Assembly (NCBI GenBank): GCA_964407265.1
Contig: CAYOUV010000007.1
Location: 13,347-77,346, forward strand
Reading direction: 5' to 3'
DNA length: 64,000 bases
Source: CAYOUV01 sp964407265
Lineage (GTDB): Bacteria; Chloroflexota; Anaerolineae; Anaerolineales; Villigracilaceae
The position numbers were made by a program, and so were the translations under genes. The notes beneath the pieces were generated by a model that saw nothing but the letters and a program-made list of their open reading frames with translations, had not been told where the DNA came from and did no database searches. How positions within the stretch are numbered: position 1 is the stretch's first letter; every line of letters starts with the position of its first letter. Shown in pieces: positions 34,201 through 43,197 of the stretch.

Positions 34201-35861
34201 AAAGGTTGTTTGTTTCGTATCGCGTTGGTCAGCATGCCTTCGGTTTGCTGCTTGTCTTTTTCTGAAACGAAGGTTTTAAATGGCTGGCCAATGATTTCAT
34301 CGGGTTGATATCCGAGAACTTCGCTTACGCGCTCCGATATATACCGGTATGTTCCTTTTTGATCCACTTCCCAAACCAAGTCCGCACTGCTTAATGCCAC
34401 GTCCCGGAAGCGAGACTCCGATTCTTCAATAGCCTGGAATAAACGCGCGTTTCCGACAGCGAACCCGACTTGGCGTCCGATGGACGTCGCCAGCTCCAAA
34501 GTGTTTTGGTTAATTGAGTTAGCTTTTTTCTTGAAAGTGCAGAGCGTACCAAGTACCTGACCTTTTAATTCGAGAGGAACCCCTAAATATGTGTTGTAAC
34601 CCGCTTTGATTACATTCGAGACATCCACCGGTGCGCCCTGTCGGATATCGTCGAGAGAGATCGCCTCACGGGATTGGAAAACCGCCTCGCATAACGACCC
34701 CTCTAATCCTTCAGCAGGATCTTCGGGCTGAGGAAACGGTAGCCCCAATTGAACCACGCGTTCCAGTTTTCCGCGGGTGTTGTTGTACATTGTGATGAGT
34801 CCCCCATCAAAGCCCATTGTCTGTAAGGTTTTTTCCAAAACCGTACTTAAAATTTGGCGAATGTCTAGCGTTTGGCTGGCAGAACTGATGACATCATTCA
34901 GGGTAGCGAGTTGGCTGCTGCGTTCACGAATCTGTTCGAATAAATTGGCGTTTTGAATTGCAATGGCAGCCTGGTTTGAAATCGCTGAGAGCAAATCCCG
35001 ATGGTGCTCGGTGTATAAATTAGCAATTTCTGTGCTCTGAACAGCAATTGCTCCCATCACCTGTTCTCCGGCCAGCATGGGTACTCCTAGCCAGGATAGT
35101 GCTGGAGCAGTATTGCCAAGCGGTATAAATTCAATATTCAATTGTTGCATTTGATCCTGAACGTTGCCATTTAAAAGGAGCGCTTCGCCGTGTGTGAGGA
35201 TGTAATCAGTCAAACCTTGTCCGATGGGTCGCGTAGAGGATTCAACTGGTTGGTTATCGTTGATTGCAAGCGGGAAATTAATTTCGTTTTTTTCGGCTTC
35301 GAATAAAGCGATAAAGAAGTTGGTTGTGTCCAACAATCGAGATGAGAATTGGTAGATAGTTTGCGCAATCGAATCGATGCTGAGCTGGGATGAGAGCATT
35401 CGGCTCATTTCGTTCAAGATGGCTAATTCTTCTGCGCGCTCTTGTGATTGTTGGAATAATTGGGCATTTTCAATTGCTAAAGTGAGCTGATCTGTAACTT
35501 GTTTAATCAGCAGTTGTTCTTCCTGGTCCCAGGTGCGTTGATTATCTTCATCAATCACTTGTAGCGTAGCCCAACTTTGATTGTCTAGCGGAAATGCCAT
35601 TGCCATGCTGGCTGGCGTGCCTGCGGAGCTACTTGTTGTCAGGGTTTTTAGTGGGTGCAGGGGACCAGTTAATGACCGAGTACGCGGCCGGGTTGAGACC
35701 GGGGTAGCGGCACTGGTTGGCTTGATGTCCCCTGATTGCTTTACCGTTTGGCGCTTAATTTCCTTCGAGGTTGCCCTCTTTTGTTCACGGGGGGCAGCTT
35801 CTTCCTTCTTAATTTCCTCAAAGAATTTGTCAAGCCGGTTGTCTATTTGCTTCTTCGACAT
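31215..35861 (-). CDS. Giant soluble hybrid histidine kinase (GAF/PAS, two receivers)
   Basis: 1548 residues, no membrane helix. Order: low-complexity basic/Ser-Thr stretch (1-78), the C-terminal half of a GAF (about 79-137), GAF (145-305), GAF (316-475), PAS (482-598), GAF (603-760), PAS (762-875), GAF (890-1045). The kinase core has SHELRTPLNSIIGF (H1071), LLNLLSNASKF, DTGPGIS and GGTGLGLSICQHL. Two receivers follow, with acceptors D1353 (TLDIMMP) and D1474 (ILDLFMP). It is the only kinase in the nine-gene cluster. It overlaps parA by 32 nt and is followed 24 nt later by the threonine synthase-receiver gene. Confidence 0.92.
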   Translation of the reverse strand: MSKKQIDNRLDKFFEEIKKEEAAPREQKRATSKEIKRQTVKQSGDIKPTSAATPVSTRPRTRSLTGPLHPLKTLTTSSSAGTPASMAMAFPLDNQSWATLQVIDEDNQRTWDQEEQLLIKQVTDQLTLAIENAQLFQQSQERAEELAILNEMSRMLSSQLSIDSIAQTIYQFSSRLLDTTNFFIALFEAEKNEINFPLAINDNQPVESSTRPIGQGLTDYILTHGEALLLNGNVQDQMQQLNIEFIPLGNTAPALSWLGVPMLAGEQVMGAIAVQSTEIANLYTEHHRDLLSAISNQAAIAIQNANLFEQIRERSSQLATLNDVISSASQTLDIRQILSTVLEKTLQTMGFDGGLITMYNNTRGKLERVVQLGLPFPQPEDPAEGLEGSLCEAVFQSREAISLDDIRQGAPVDVSNVIKAGYNTYLGVPLELKGQVLGTLCTFKKKANSINQNTLELATSIGRQVGFAVGNARLFQAIEESESRFRDVALSSADLVWEVDQKGTYRYISERVSEVLGYQPDEIIGQPFKTFVSEKDKQQTEGMLTNAIRNKQPLTDLEIHSFSNQGEEVTFLASGVPILDTAENTVGYRGVFKDITERKRNEKIQEAIFQIAEAALTAENISSVLHSVHDAVKTLMPAENFYVALYDEASDLLSFPYFIDQHNSAWEPQKPGKNLTSYVLKTGQALLATPARFDELVESGQVEPLGTRAVDWLGVPLRSGDKSLGVVVVQTYKTSERLTERDRETLSFIANQVSVALERKQSELELRTLFASMNDVILIVDKDTRYLRIAPTNPSRLFLPPEELIGQKMTDIFPPEIHKPFLEAIEQALESGNPIKIEYPLLIDDQEYWFDATLSRLNDDQVFWVARDITERKFSEEAIVRQNEYLAAAAEIGRLVTSTLDLDTLFSRTVNLISERLGFYHAAIFIIEETGFNAVLREATGEAGEEMKHRQHSLAVGSKSVIGSTTAAGEPKVVNDTASDPIHRPNPLLPETRAEVGIPLRVGNRVIGALDLQATEVGAFTQDDIAILQILADQIAVAIDNARSYELSQEAVREMREIDRLKSQFLANMSHELRTPLNSIIGFSRVILKGIDGPVTDLQNQDLGAIYNSGQHLLGLINDILDLSKIEAGKMELSFEDVNAADLISSVMSTVVGLVKDKPIKLVKNISTDLPVIRADPMRVRQILLNLLSNASKFTEEGTITVSTSINSGPTGKPEIMISVTDTGPGISPDDQTKLFQPFSQVDTSPTRKTGGTGLGLSICQHLVQMHGGRIGIQSDIGKGSTFYFSLPVQQTPEISDIPIDGRVILAIDDDEQVISLYERYLEPQGFHLVALTDPSKARERVRQLKPYAVTLDIMMPGYDGWQVINDLKSDPETRDVPVIICSILEQEEKGFNLGAADYLVKPIIEDDLINALNRLNNDGSIREVLVIDDDPDDLRLIGKLLNQHGRYKPVLAEGGEQGWEAITTRTPHAVILDLFMPKMNGFNILEKMRSTDSLRDIPVLIITGGDLTPEQHEQLNNFGKNLLKKGSLNEEDLLATLDRALKRVARK

Positions 35862-36615
35862 ATCTAATTAGCTCCTGGGCCAGTATCCGATATTGTTGTG
35901 AGCCTCGGCTATTTGGTTTGTAACGAGTAATAGGTAAACCCACGATTGGGCTTTCGCGGAGTTTTGTATCTATTTCAATCACTGTCTCAAGCAACCCCTC
36001 TTCGAAAGTATTGCGCAGTTGCCCTTCGATATTGCGATGAGTCCTGTTGCGCCTATCCAATAATGTGATCAGGATTCTATACACAAGGGATGGGTTGTTT
36101 TCCTCGCGAATGCGTTTGATAAGAGACATCATATTTCTCAAGGCATAAGCTGAAAAATACTCAGCTTGTGTGGGGATAATGAGTAATTGAGCAGCACATA
36201 GGGCGTTGGTTGTTATCGCCCCAAGGGATGGGGGGCAATCAATAATCACATAGTCAAAAGGCAATGAACCCGCTGCTTCAAACGCATACCGGAGCGTGTT
36301 TCTGAAGTCCATGCGCATGGGAAGAAATTGCTCCGCATTCTCGATGGTTGCACTGGAAGGAATTATGTCGAGGTTTTCGATTTCAGTTGCGGCACAGGCA
36401 TCAAGGATTGGGGCGCCTTCGATTAGTATTTGACTGGAAGTTGGACGATCTGTGTCCTGCTCGAATCCGAGTGCCAGTGAGAGGTTTGCTTGTGGGTCAA
36501 GATCAATTAGCAAAACCCGGCGACCCTGTTCCGCTAGCGAAGCTCCTAAGGAAAGGCATGTGGTCGTTTTGGCGACCCCGCCTTTTTCATTTGAAATCGT
36601 GATTATATAAGACAT
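35830..36615 (-). CDS. ParA/Soj-type ATPase, orphan
   Basis: 261 residues. Deviant Walker A KGGVAKTT (11-18) with the signature second lysine K11, switch LLIDLDPQANLS, and Walker B YVIIDCPPSLGA. It has no N-terminal DNA-binding helix-turn-helix, so it is of the chromosomal/Soj or protein-positioning kind. No parB gene or parS-like site is present. It sits between the last receptor (13 nt) and the hybrid kinase (32-nt overlap). ParA-like proteins such as ParC and PpfA place chemoreceptor clusters, so positioning of this receptor array is a reasonable inference. Confidence 0.88.
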   Translation of the reverse strand: MSYIITISNEKGGVAKTTTCLSLGASLAEQGRRVLLIDLDPQANLSLALGFEQDTDRPTSSQILIEGAPILDACAATEIENLDIIPSSATIENAEQFLPMRMDFRNTLRYAFEAAGSLPFDYVIIDCPPSLGAITTNALCAAQLLIIPTQAEYFSAYALRNMMSLIKRIREENNPSLVYRILITLLDRRNRTHRNIEGQLRNTFEEGLLETVIEIDTKLRESPIVGLPITRYKPNSRGSQQYRILAQELIRYVEEANRQPA

Positions 36616-36628
36616 AGTAAATTTGCCT

Positions 36629-39508
36629 TCATTTCAGTTTTTTGGGCGATTCGCTAGGTGGGATATCGGAGTCGGCGATACTTTGTTTTTTTTGATCCGA
36701 TATGGTTTGCGGAACGATTTGAACTTGGGTAGCACCAAGGACATCCTTAAGCTCGCTGATAGCAGTTTGGAGCATTGTCTGTGGATCATTGGTACTGCGG
36801 ATCTTGGTTGTGATTTCAGTGACAAGGCGTTCACGTTCGGCACGTCGCTGGGTTTCTGCATAAAGGCGGGCACTCTCTAAAGCCGAACCGATCTGGTCGG
36901 CGAGGGTTTGTGCCAGCTCTATTTCGTCTTGATTCCAGGTTGGTTCATTGGCGGATTTTTGCAAGCGAATAGATCCGATGAATTCTCCACGAATCTCGAT
37001 TGGAATTCCTAGTGATTTCCCGTCTTTACTGCTGGTCACCTGACCTTCAGAAGCAGATAGGGCAAGTTTATCCTTCCACTCCCCTGAAATTTCGCGAACC
37101 AGGTTTTTGCGCCCAATATATCCGATGCCCGGTTTTGATTGGAGTAATTTTCGCCATGCATCTCGGCTTAATTCGCCATAGGCGCGCCCAGCTGCGTCCA
37201 AAGCCGACTGACCTTCATCAAAGAGACGTGCATTTTCGATGGCAACCGCAACCTGGTCCGCTAAGATTTGGAGCGTAGTGATATCTTCCTCGCTGAAAGC
37301 GGCCTCTTGCATACTTTGGACATCCAGTGCGCCCAGAATTTCCCCGCCAGCGATCAGCGGAAGCGCCATTTCAGAACGCGTATCGGGCAAATCGGGATTA
37401 TTAAAGAAGACAGCATCTTGACCGACATCCAATGCAATGCGCGGTTTACCAGAACCGGTTGCATACCCGACCAATCCAAGCTCGCCCACTTTTAATTTGT
37501 GGTTGCGAGCAAGCATTTTTTGACCACCCGGACTATTGGCAGCCTGCAATACGGCATATTCCTCGTGCTCGTCAAGCAGGAATATACCCACATGATAGAA
37601 ACCAAAACGGTCACTGATGAGATGTGTCACCTGATTGAGCAGCGTCTCAATTTCGCGGATGTTAGCTGCGGCATTGCCAACTTCGGTGGCCGTACGAAGT
37701 TGTACTGCGCGTCGCTCAAGTTGTTCGGTACGTTCTGCTACGCGTACTTCCAAATTATTTACAAGATCGCGCAACTGGGTTGTCATGATATTGAACGTAG
37801 AAGCCAGGTCGCCAATCTCGTCACTCGTGGAGACCCTGGCACGAGCATTCAAATCACCTTCGGCGATTAAGGTTGCGGTTTCGCTCAATTCGGAAATCGG
37901 TTGGGTTAAGGCGCGCGTAATCCACAAAGCGACGACCGTTGTAAGACTCGCAATGAGGATACCGAGTAAGGTAAGCGAGCGGGTTTGATTGCGGAGCGGT
38001 GCCTCAAAGACAGCCTTGGATTGGGCGAAAACAACATACCAGGGTTCGTATTTCATCTGCGAGACCCCAACAGTATCGATAGGTGGCTGCACGTCGGTTC
38101 CGCCAGGAGACTTGAGCAGCATGGCATCGAAAATTGGCTGATCTTTGGAATTCTGAAGACCTTGCTCCAAGCCGGGCAGTTCGACCGATACACTTGAAAT
38201 TGGACCAGGAGGCAGGCGGTTCATGGTTTGAAGCGAAGCGATAATTGGATACGAGATCGAAGCACCGTACTTCATGACCAAATTTGTGTCATAGCCATGG
38301 GCCAGGAAGACAAAATTCTCATCCAAAACAGCAGCAAATGAATTCGGGCCGGCTGTATTATTAAAATGATTTACAAGTTGTTGAAATTTGTAGGCATTAT
38401 ACTTAACGCGAATAATCCCAACGATTTGACCGGACACAGCGCGTACGGGAGCGCTGAAATAAATATATGTATTCTGTTTGTCTGGAGAGTATTCGACTGA
38501 TGATACATATGGAAGCCCGGATTTGTATGGCTCATAATAATAGTGTTGGTTGTATTCGCGCTTTCCGATATTACCGGGCTGGGTATCCAGGAGGTTTATC
38601 CCGCGATAATCCAGAAGTGCATATGACTCGATGAATATCAAGTCCTTTCGATTGAGAGCCCTCAAAGCTTGTGCTGCATTGAAATCGATTGTGGAACTTG
38701 AAAGACTGCTTGAATTGTGGGTAATTAAGTATTCCGAAAAAATTGGCGTCTGGCCTTCAACACGGATTGCATTCAGGTTTGATTGGATAAAGGCGTCCAG
38801 GCTGTTAGCAACCTGTAGCGCGCTTCCAAGCAGAACCTCATCTTGGCTTTGAGATAGTGTTGTTCGTAGCGTGCGATTTCCAATGAATCCCAAAATGATT
38901 GTTGGGATGAGAGCTGCAACCAGTAAAGCCGAAGTGATTTTGGTATAGAGACTTAACCGCCTGGCATTGCGAATAACAACTACAAAATACAGCAAAGCCA
39001 ATGTAGTTCCTATGATCGGATATATTTTTGTCAATACGGGATCTGGAGTCTGGCGATAGGGTGGGGCATATAAGTCGTACAGAATGATTCCCGCTCCCGT
39101 AAGGATTCCAATTCCGGAATATAAACCGGTTTGAGATGATGGAAGTGCCAGGATGGCTATAATCGAGGCGAGGATTGCGGCAATGATTCCAAATATAAAA
39201 CCCAGGCCATCGGTTAAGGTGGATCGCAAAGCCAAGGCTATCAACAGGCTTGCTATTAATAATTTAGCACCTTGATCGACATTCCCCCCCTGGATCCTAA
39301 TTGCAGATAAAGTAGCGAGCAGGACAAATATTATTACAACAGCCAGATCGGCCCAGGATTGCCACAGCTGTGTTTTTGAGGCAATTGAAAAAGCAATAAA
39401 TGCATTAGCTAAGGCGGCAACCGCAATCAAAATAGCAGCAATAAAACCATTGCGACGGCGCAGGGTTATCGCGTCTCTTTTCAGGGTTTGCGTATCAAGT
39501 GTGGTCAT
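36629..39508 (-). CDS. Membrane receptor: 6-TM, Cache, HAMP, GAF, no kinase
   Basis: 959 residues. About six membrane helices (about 20-180), one more at 190-210, an extracytoplasmic double-Cache-like region (about 215-505), a helix (about 510-530) and HAMP (530-585). Then come a coiled coil, a GAF (about 605-762), a second incomplete GAF (about 775-885; IPIEIRGEFIGSIRL and the last helix remain) and the shared tail (897-933). No HisKA, HATPase, GGDEF or methyl-accepting domain exists. The segment AVFFNNPDLPDTRSEMALPLI is almost identical in the next receptor, pointing to recent duplication. Confidence 0.85.
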   Translation of the reverse strand: MTTLDTQTLKRDAITLRRRNGFIAAILIAVAALANAFIAFSIASKTQLWQSWADLAVVIIFVLLATLSAIRIQGGNVDQGAKLLIASLLIALALRSTLTDGLGFIFGIIAAILASIIAILALPSSQTGLYSGIGILTGAGIILYDLYAPPYRQTPDPVLTKIYPIIGTTLALLYFVVVIRNARRLSLYTKITSALLVAALIPTIILGFIGNRTLRTTLSQSQDEVLLGSALQVANSLDAFIQSNLNAIRVEGQTPIFSEYLITHNSSSLSSSTIDFNAAQALRALNRKDLIFIESYALLDYRGINLLDTQPGNIGKREYNQHYYYEPYKSGLPYVSSVEYSPDKQNTYIYFSAPVRAVSGQIVGIIRVKYNAYKFQQLVNHFNNTAGPNSFAAVLDENFVFLAHGYDTNLVMKYGASISYPIIASLQTMNRLPPGPISSVSVELPGLEQGLQNSKDQPIFDAMLLKSPGGTDVQPPIDTVGVSQMKYEPWYVVFAQSKAVFEAPLRNQTRSLTLLGILIASLTTVVALWITRALTQPISELSETATLIAEGDLNARARVSTSDEIGDLASTFNIMTTQLRDLVNNLEVRVAERTEQLERRAVQLRTATEVGNAAANIREIETLLNQVTHLISDRFGFYHVGIFLLDEHEEYAVLQAANSPGGQKMLARNHKLKVGELGLVGYATGSGKPRIALDVGQDAVFFNNPDLPDTRSEMALPLIAGGEILGALDVQSMQEAAFSEEDITTLQILADQVAVAIENARLFDEGQSALDAAGRAYGELSRDAWRKLLQSKPGIGYIGRKNLVREISGEWKDKLALSASEGQVTSSKDGKSLGIPIEIRGEFIGSIRLQKSANEPTWNQDEIELAQTLADQIGSALESARLYAETQRRAERERLVTEITTKIRSTNDPQTMLQTAISELKDVLGATQVQIVPQTISDQKKQSIADSDIPPSESPKKLK

Positions 39509-39529
39509 AAGTCTTTTCTATTCACAATG

Positions 39530-41581
39530 CTAAATATCGGAATTCGGATTGTGGCCATTGGAGCCTTTCCGTTTTTTGATAGTGGAGGCGCTGGTGCCTA
39601 ATCTGACTTCCGCTTCCTCCAGCCCAAATATTTGTTGAAATTCCTTGGCAGCCGTCTTCAACACGGTGTCGATATCAAGGGTTTCGTGTATCTTGCTGCC
39701 TACATCGCTGACTGTTTTTTCGCGTTGTGCTTGCTTAAGTGAATCCTCCAATAAGCGTGCACCTTCAAGGGCCAGGCCAACCTGGGCTGCGATCTCTCTG
39801 GTTACATTCCTTTCGCGATCGGACCATTTCGCATCCCTGTCCTTGCGTACCAGTTTGATCTTGCCAATATGTTGACCGCGGGTCTCGATCGGAATTTCGA
39901 GGTAATTGGATTCCAATTCCGAGTCATTTTTTATCTTTTTTCCGGGTTGAATTCCCTGCGGAGAATATGTATAAGCATAAGGCTGACGCTGGTTGCGTTG
40001 GTCCCAGGCTGATTGCGTCTTTTCAGACGAAAGCAGCTGTAGTTGCTGGATGATCGATTGACTTTCTGTGAGCAAGCGTGCATTTTCAATCGCCAGCGCA
40101 ATTTGATCAGCGAGTGTTTCCATTACCTCCAAGTCTTCAAACAGGAAAGCCTCAGACTTGGTCGATTGAAAATCCAAAACACCGATTACTTCATCACGGA
40201 CTATTAATGGGAGCGCCATTTCCGAACGCGTCTCGGGAAGGTCGGGGTTATTAAAGAAAACCGCATCAGCTCCGACATCTACTGCGATTCTAGGCTGTCG
40301 CTGATAGGCAACTACGCCGACGATTCCCTGACCTCCTATCCGCAGACGATGATCACGCTGAAGCATTTGTTGCCCGCCTTCAGATGATGCAGCTTGCAGG
40401 ACTACATATTCTTTACGATCGTCCGTCAGGAACAAACCTGTATGATAGAAACCGAATTCTTCCGAAGTCATTTTAACAATTGTTTTAAGAAGTTCATCGA
40501 AGTTTTGAACGGACGCTGCCCTTCTGGCAATTTGCGAGGCGGCTTGAAGCTTTGTGGTCTTTTGAGCCAGGTCGGCTGTGCGCTCGGCTACTTCATCCTC
40601 GAGGTTGGTCTGTAATTCCTGTAGTCGGGCCAGTGCTTGATTGAAATATATGCTCAACTGGCCAATTTCATCGGTACCAATTACCTCAGCGCGTTGGTCT
40701 AAATTCCCCTTCTGTACTTCATCCATGGTGCGAATTAGGTTTTGGATGGGAATGTCTATAGTCCTGCTCATTAAATTTGTAAAAAACGTTCCGATCGCAA
40801 GCGCGATGGCAGCCACAATCATCAGTTGGATTTGCAGCCTGGGTAAATTGCCTGCCAGGACGCCATTTGCACTCATCGCGTCTACAGCTTCCTGGTAAGC
40901 GCGTGGCGAAACCATGAGCAGTGCGATAACTATTAGCGCAAACACTAGCAATTGCAATCGTCCGCGCAGGTGATTTGAACGCACACCTTCTATTTGGGAC
41001 TCAAAGGAGGTTGGGGTAAGAGCCAATCGCGGAGGGATCATTAAGAAATCTAAAAGCAAGGTATTTAATGTAACTCCCCCCACAATAGATAAAAGGCCGC
41101 CCAAAGCAACGTGGATTGCTCGTCCTAAATCTATCTTCACAACTGTGTACATGTATAAGGATAGAGGGATCACAACCAGAAAAAAACCAACCAGTGTGGC
41201 CTCCACGCTAAAGCGCCAAACAACGGCCGTGATTTCCTTCCAGGCTCGCTCGTCGTTTCCAGTCTTTATATCGTCTTCGGAATTTAAAAACCTGCTAGTT
41301 TTCGTGTGCGAATCCAAGAGTTGTCTTGCGTTAGGCGTAAGAAAATAAACCGAAATCAAAACAATAATATTGGCTAAAGAGATCAGAGCAAAACCCGCAA
41401 TGATTAATTGACTGGTTTCGGAGGGTGTAAATTTTATATTAAGGAGCAGATAACCCAAGCCCAGAAGTACAGCCAGGGATGAAACAAATTGAGCAAATAT
41501 CTGCATGCGCAAGATATAACTTGCGCCCCAACTTGAAAGGAGTTTCTTGAGATAAGCTAAAAAGCGGTTTTCACTGTTCAT
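39530..41581 (-). CDS. Membrane receptor: 6-TM, HAMP, GAF, no kinase
   Basis: 683 residues. About six membrane helices (25-275, including paired hairpins), HAMP (about 268-325), coiled coil, GAF (about 345-500) and an incomplete GAF (about 515-610, keeping LEIPIETRGQHIGKIKL and the last helix). The shared tail (622-662) is DVGSKIHETLDIDTVLKTA and following. No output domain is seen. Its start overlaps the upstream receptor stop by 4 nt (ATGA). The GAF is closest to that of the 959-residue receptor. Confidence 0.85.
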   Translation of the reverse strand: MNSENRFLAYLKKLLSSWGASYILRMQIFAQFVSSLAVLLGLGYLLLNIKFTPSETSQLIIAGFALISLANIIVLISVYFLTPNARQLLDSHTKTSRFLNSEDDIKTGNDERAWKEITAVVWRFSVEATLVGFFLVVIPLSLYMYTVVKIDLGRAIHVALGGLLSIVGGVTLNTLLLDFLMIPPRLALTPTSFESQIEGVRSNHLRGRLQLLVFALIVIALLMVSPRAYQEAVDAMSANGVLAGNLPRLQIQLMIVAAIALAIGTFFTNLMSRTIDIPIQNLIRTMDEVQKGNLDQRAEVIGTDEIGQLSIYFNQALARLQELQTNLEDEVAERTADLAQKTTKLQAASQIARRAASVQNFDELLKTIVKMTSEEFGFYHTGLFLTDDRKEYVVLQAASSEGGQQMLQRDHRLRIGGQGIVGVVAYQRQPRIAVDVGADAVFFNNPDLPETRSEMALPLIVRDEVIGVLDFQSTKSEAFLFEDLEVMETLADQIALAIENARLLTESQSIIQQLQLLSSEKTQSAWDQRNQRQPYAYTYSPQGIQPGKKIKNDSELESNYLEIPIETRGQHIGKIKLVRKDRDAKWSDRERNVTREIAAQVGLALEGARLLEDSLKQAQREKTVSDVGSKIHETLDIDTVLKTAAKEFQQIFGLEEAEVRLGTSASTIKKRKGSNGHNPNSDI

Positions 41582-43197
41582 TGCTCTTCATCCATTTTTA
41601 GTTCAATCGAGGCCTCCGAGGCATCCAGTACCTGCCCGAGTTCCTTGACTGCAGTTTGAAGAATGCCGTTGATCGTGGGGGATGACCAGATCTTGCTTGT
41701 AATCTCAGCGATAAGGTGATCACTTAATGCTGCTTGTTGGGTTTCTTCAATCAAGCGTGAATTTTCGAGAGCAAGTGCAGCTTGAGTGGCAACGGCCTCA
41801 ATCCAGCCCCTTTCTTCTTGTGACCAATCCTCTTCACCTTCCATCGTAATTTCACCAATAACCTGTTCGCGCAGTGCCAGAGGGACATTAAGGGATGGGG
41901 AATCGGTGTCGAGCTCAGAGTTGTCGCTGGTAGCAAATTGCAGGCTGTTGTCAGTTTGGAGTAAGTCACCCCAGGATTGTGAGATGTATTGTTTGTGGAT
42001 GGTACTTATCTCCTGGAGGTTTTCCTGCGTTTCTTTGAAGAGGCGGGCATTTTCCAATGCAATTGCAACCTGGATCGCCATGCCCTGGAATGTATTAATA
42101 TCTTGATCGCTGAAAGCTTCATCTTTCGTGGATTGCACATCCAAAGCGCCAATTACATGGTCGCCGATGCTTAGGGGAATTGCGATTTCTGACTTCGTGT
42201 ATGGTAATAGCGGGTTACTGAAACGGATCAATTCTGACCCAACATCTAGGGCTATCCGAGCCTGATGAGTATCGATAGCTGTCCCGACCATGCTATGACT
42301 ACCAATTTCAAGTCGGTGTTTGCTTTCCATCAATAATCGTCCTGCTTCCCCGGTAGCCGCTTTGAGATTGGCCCATTTGCCTGTTTCGTCAACCAGGAAC
42401 AGCGCTGCGTAATAATGGCCAAACCTTTCCGTAATCAGGCCAACGATTTGCTTGGCCAATTCGTCCGGATCAAGGATCGAGCTGGCAAATCGTCCCACTT
42501 CATTAACCGCTTCGAGCTGTGCGGTTCGTTCAGCTACGCGGTCAGCCAAGCCGGCGCGCTCTACTTGAAGTGCTGTAAAATTTAATTGTGCACGTTCACG
42601 GGCGCGGACAAATTCCCTTTGCATTAAGCGCAATCCCGTGATGATAATTACCGAGAGCAATAACAGGGCTGCTGATCCACTCAACCAGTTGGAGAGGGGG
42701 GCAGATGAGACCTGGCCAATGGCTGAAATCGTGTATTGACCCGTGAGTACGAAATATCCAACTATCGCGGTCGAAACCAGGCTGAGTGTTGTCGCAATGA
42801 CACCGGCACGTGGAGAAAATAAGAGTGTGCTCAGGATGATAAATGCAAGGAAAAATACACGCGAATCCCCCCAGATGCCAGTTTCGAGCAAACCGCTAGC
42901 GCCAAGCGCGTAAACCAGGAATAGAAACACGCCGGTACGCAACCAGTATGGCAGTTTATTGAAAATCACTACGATTAATAAGGCGGCGTACACGGAAATA
43001 TATACGCCAATGATAATCGGGTCGTTTGTGGTCAATATCCCTGGAATTAAGGCAATTAATCCTAAAATAGCTGAGCCCAGCAAGATGGGGTTTAAGAAGT
43101 TCTCGCGCCAACGGGAATATACAAAGCCGGCATCCTCGATCGGTAATTCCGGTGGATCAGATATTGGAGCATTTGCGACATTATTGTTATTGCTCAT
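41578..43197 (-). CDS. Membrane receptor: 6-TM, GAF, no kinase
   Basis: 539 residues. Six membrane helices (about 37-190), a helical linker (195-232), GAF (about 235-388) and an incomplete GAF (about 395-485, LNVPLALREQVIGEITM). The shared tail (498-534) is EITSKIWSSPTINGILQTA and following. It has no HAMP and no Cache domain, so it may sense membrane state or small cytoplasmic ligands. It overlaps the upstream receptor gene by 11 nt and the downstream one by 4 nt. Confidence 0.85.
   Translation of the reverse strand: MSNNNNVANAPISDPPELPIEDAGFVYSRWRENFLNPILLGSAILGLIALIPGILTTNDPIIIGVYISVYAALLIVVIFNKLPYWLRTGVFLFLVYALGASGLLETGIWGDSRVFFLAFIILSTLLFSPRAGVIATTLSLVSTAIVGYFVLTGQYTISAIGQVSSAPLSNWLSGSAALLLLSVIIITGLRLMQREFVRARERAQLNFTALQVERAGLADRVAERTAQLEAVNEVGRFASSILDPDELAKQIVGLITERFGHYYAALFLVDETGKWANLKAATGEAGRLLMESKHRLEIGSHSMVGTAIDTHQARIALDVGSELIRFSNPLLPYTKSEIAIPLSIGDHVIGALDVQSTKDEAFSDQDINTFQGMAIQVAIALENARLFKETQENLQEISTIHKQYISQSWGDLLQTDNSLQFATSDNSELDTDSPSLNVPLALREQVIGEITMEGEEDWSQEERGWIEAVATQAALALENSRLIEETQQAALSDHLIAEITSKIWSSPTINGILQTAVKELGQVLDASEASIELKMDEEQ

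Noticed and set aside
35830..36615. Chromosome partition locus or replication origin near parA
   Set aside because: No parB, parS-like palindromes, dnaA, gidA/gidB or DnaA-box cluster is seen; the neighbours are signalling genes.
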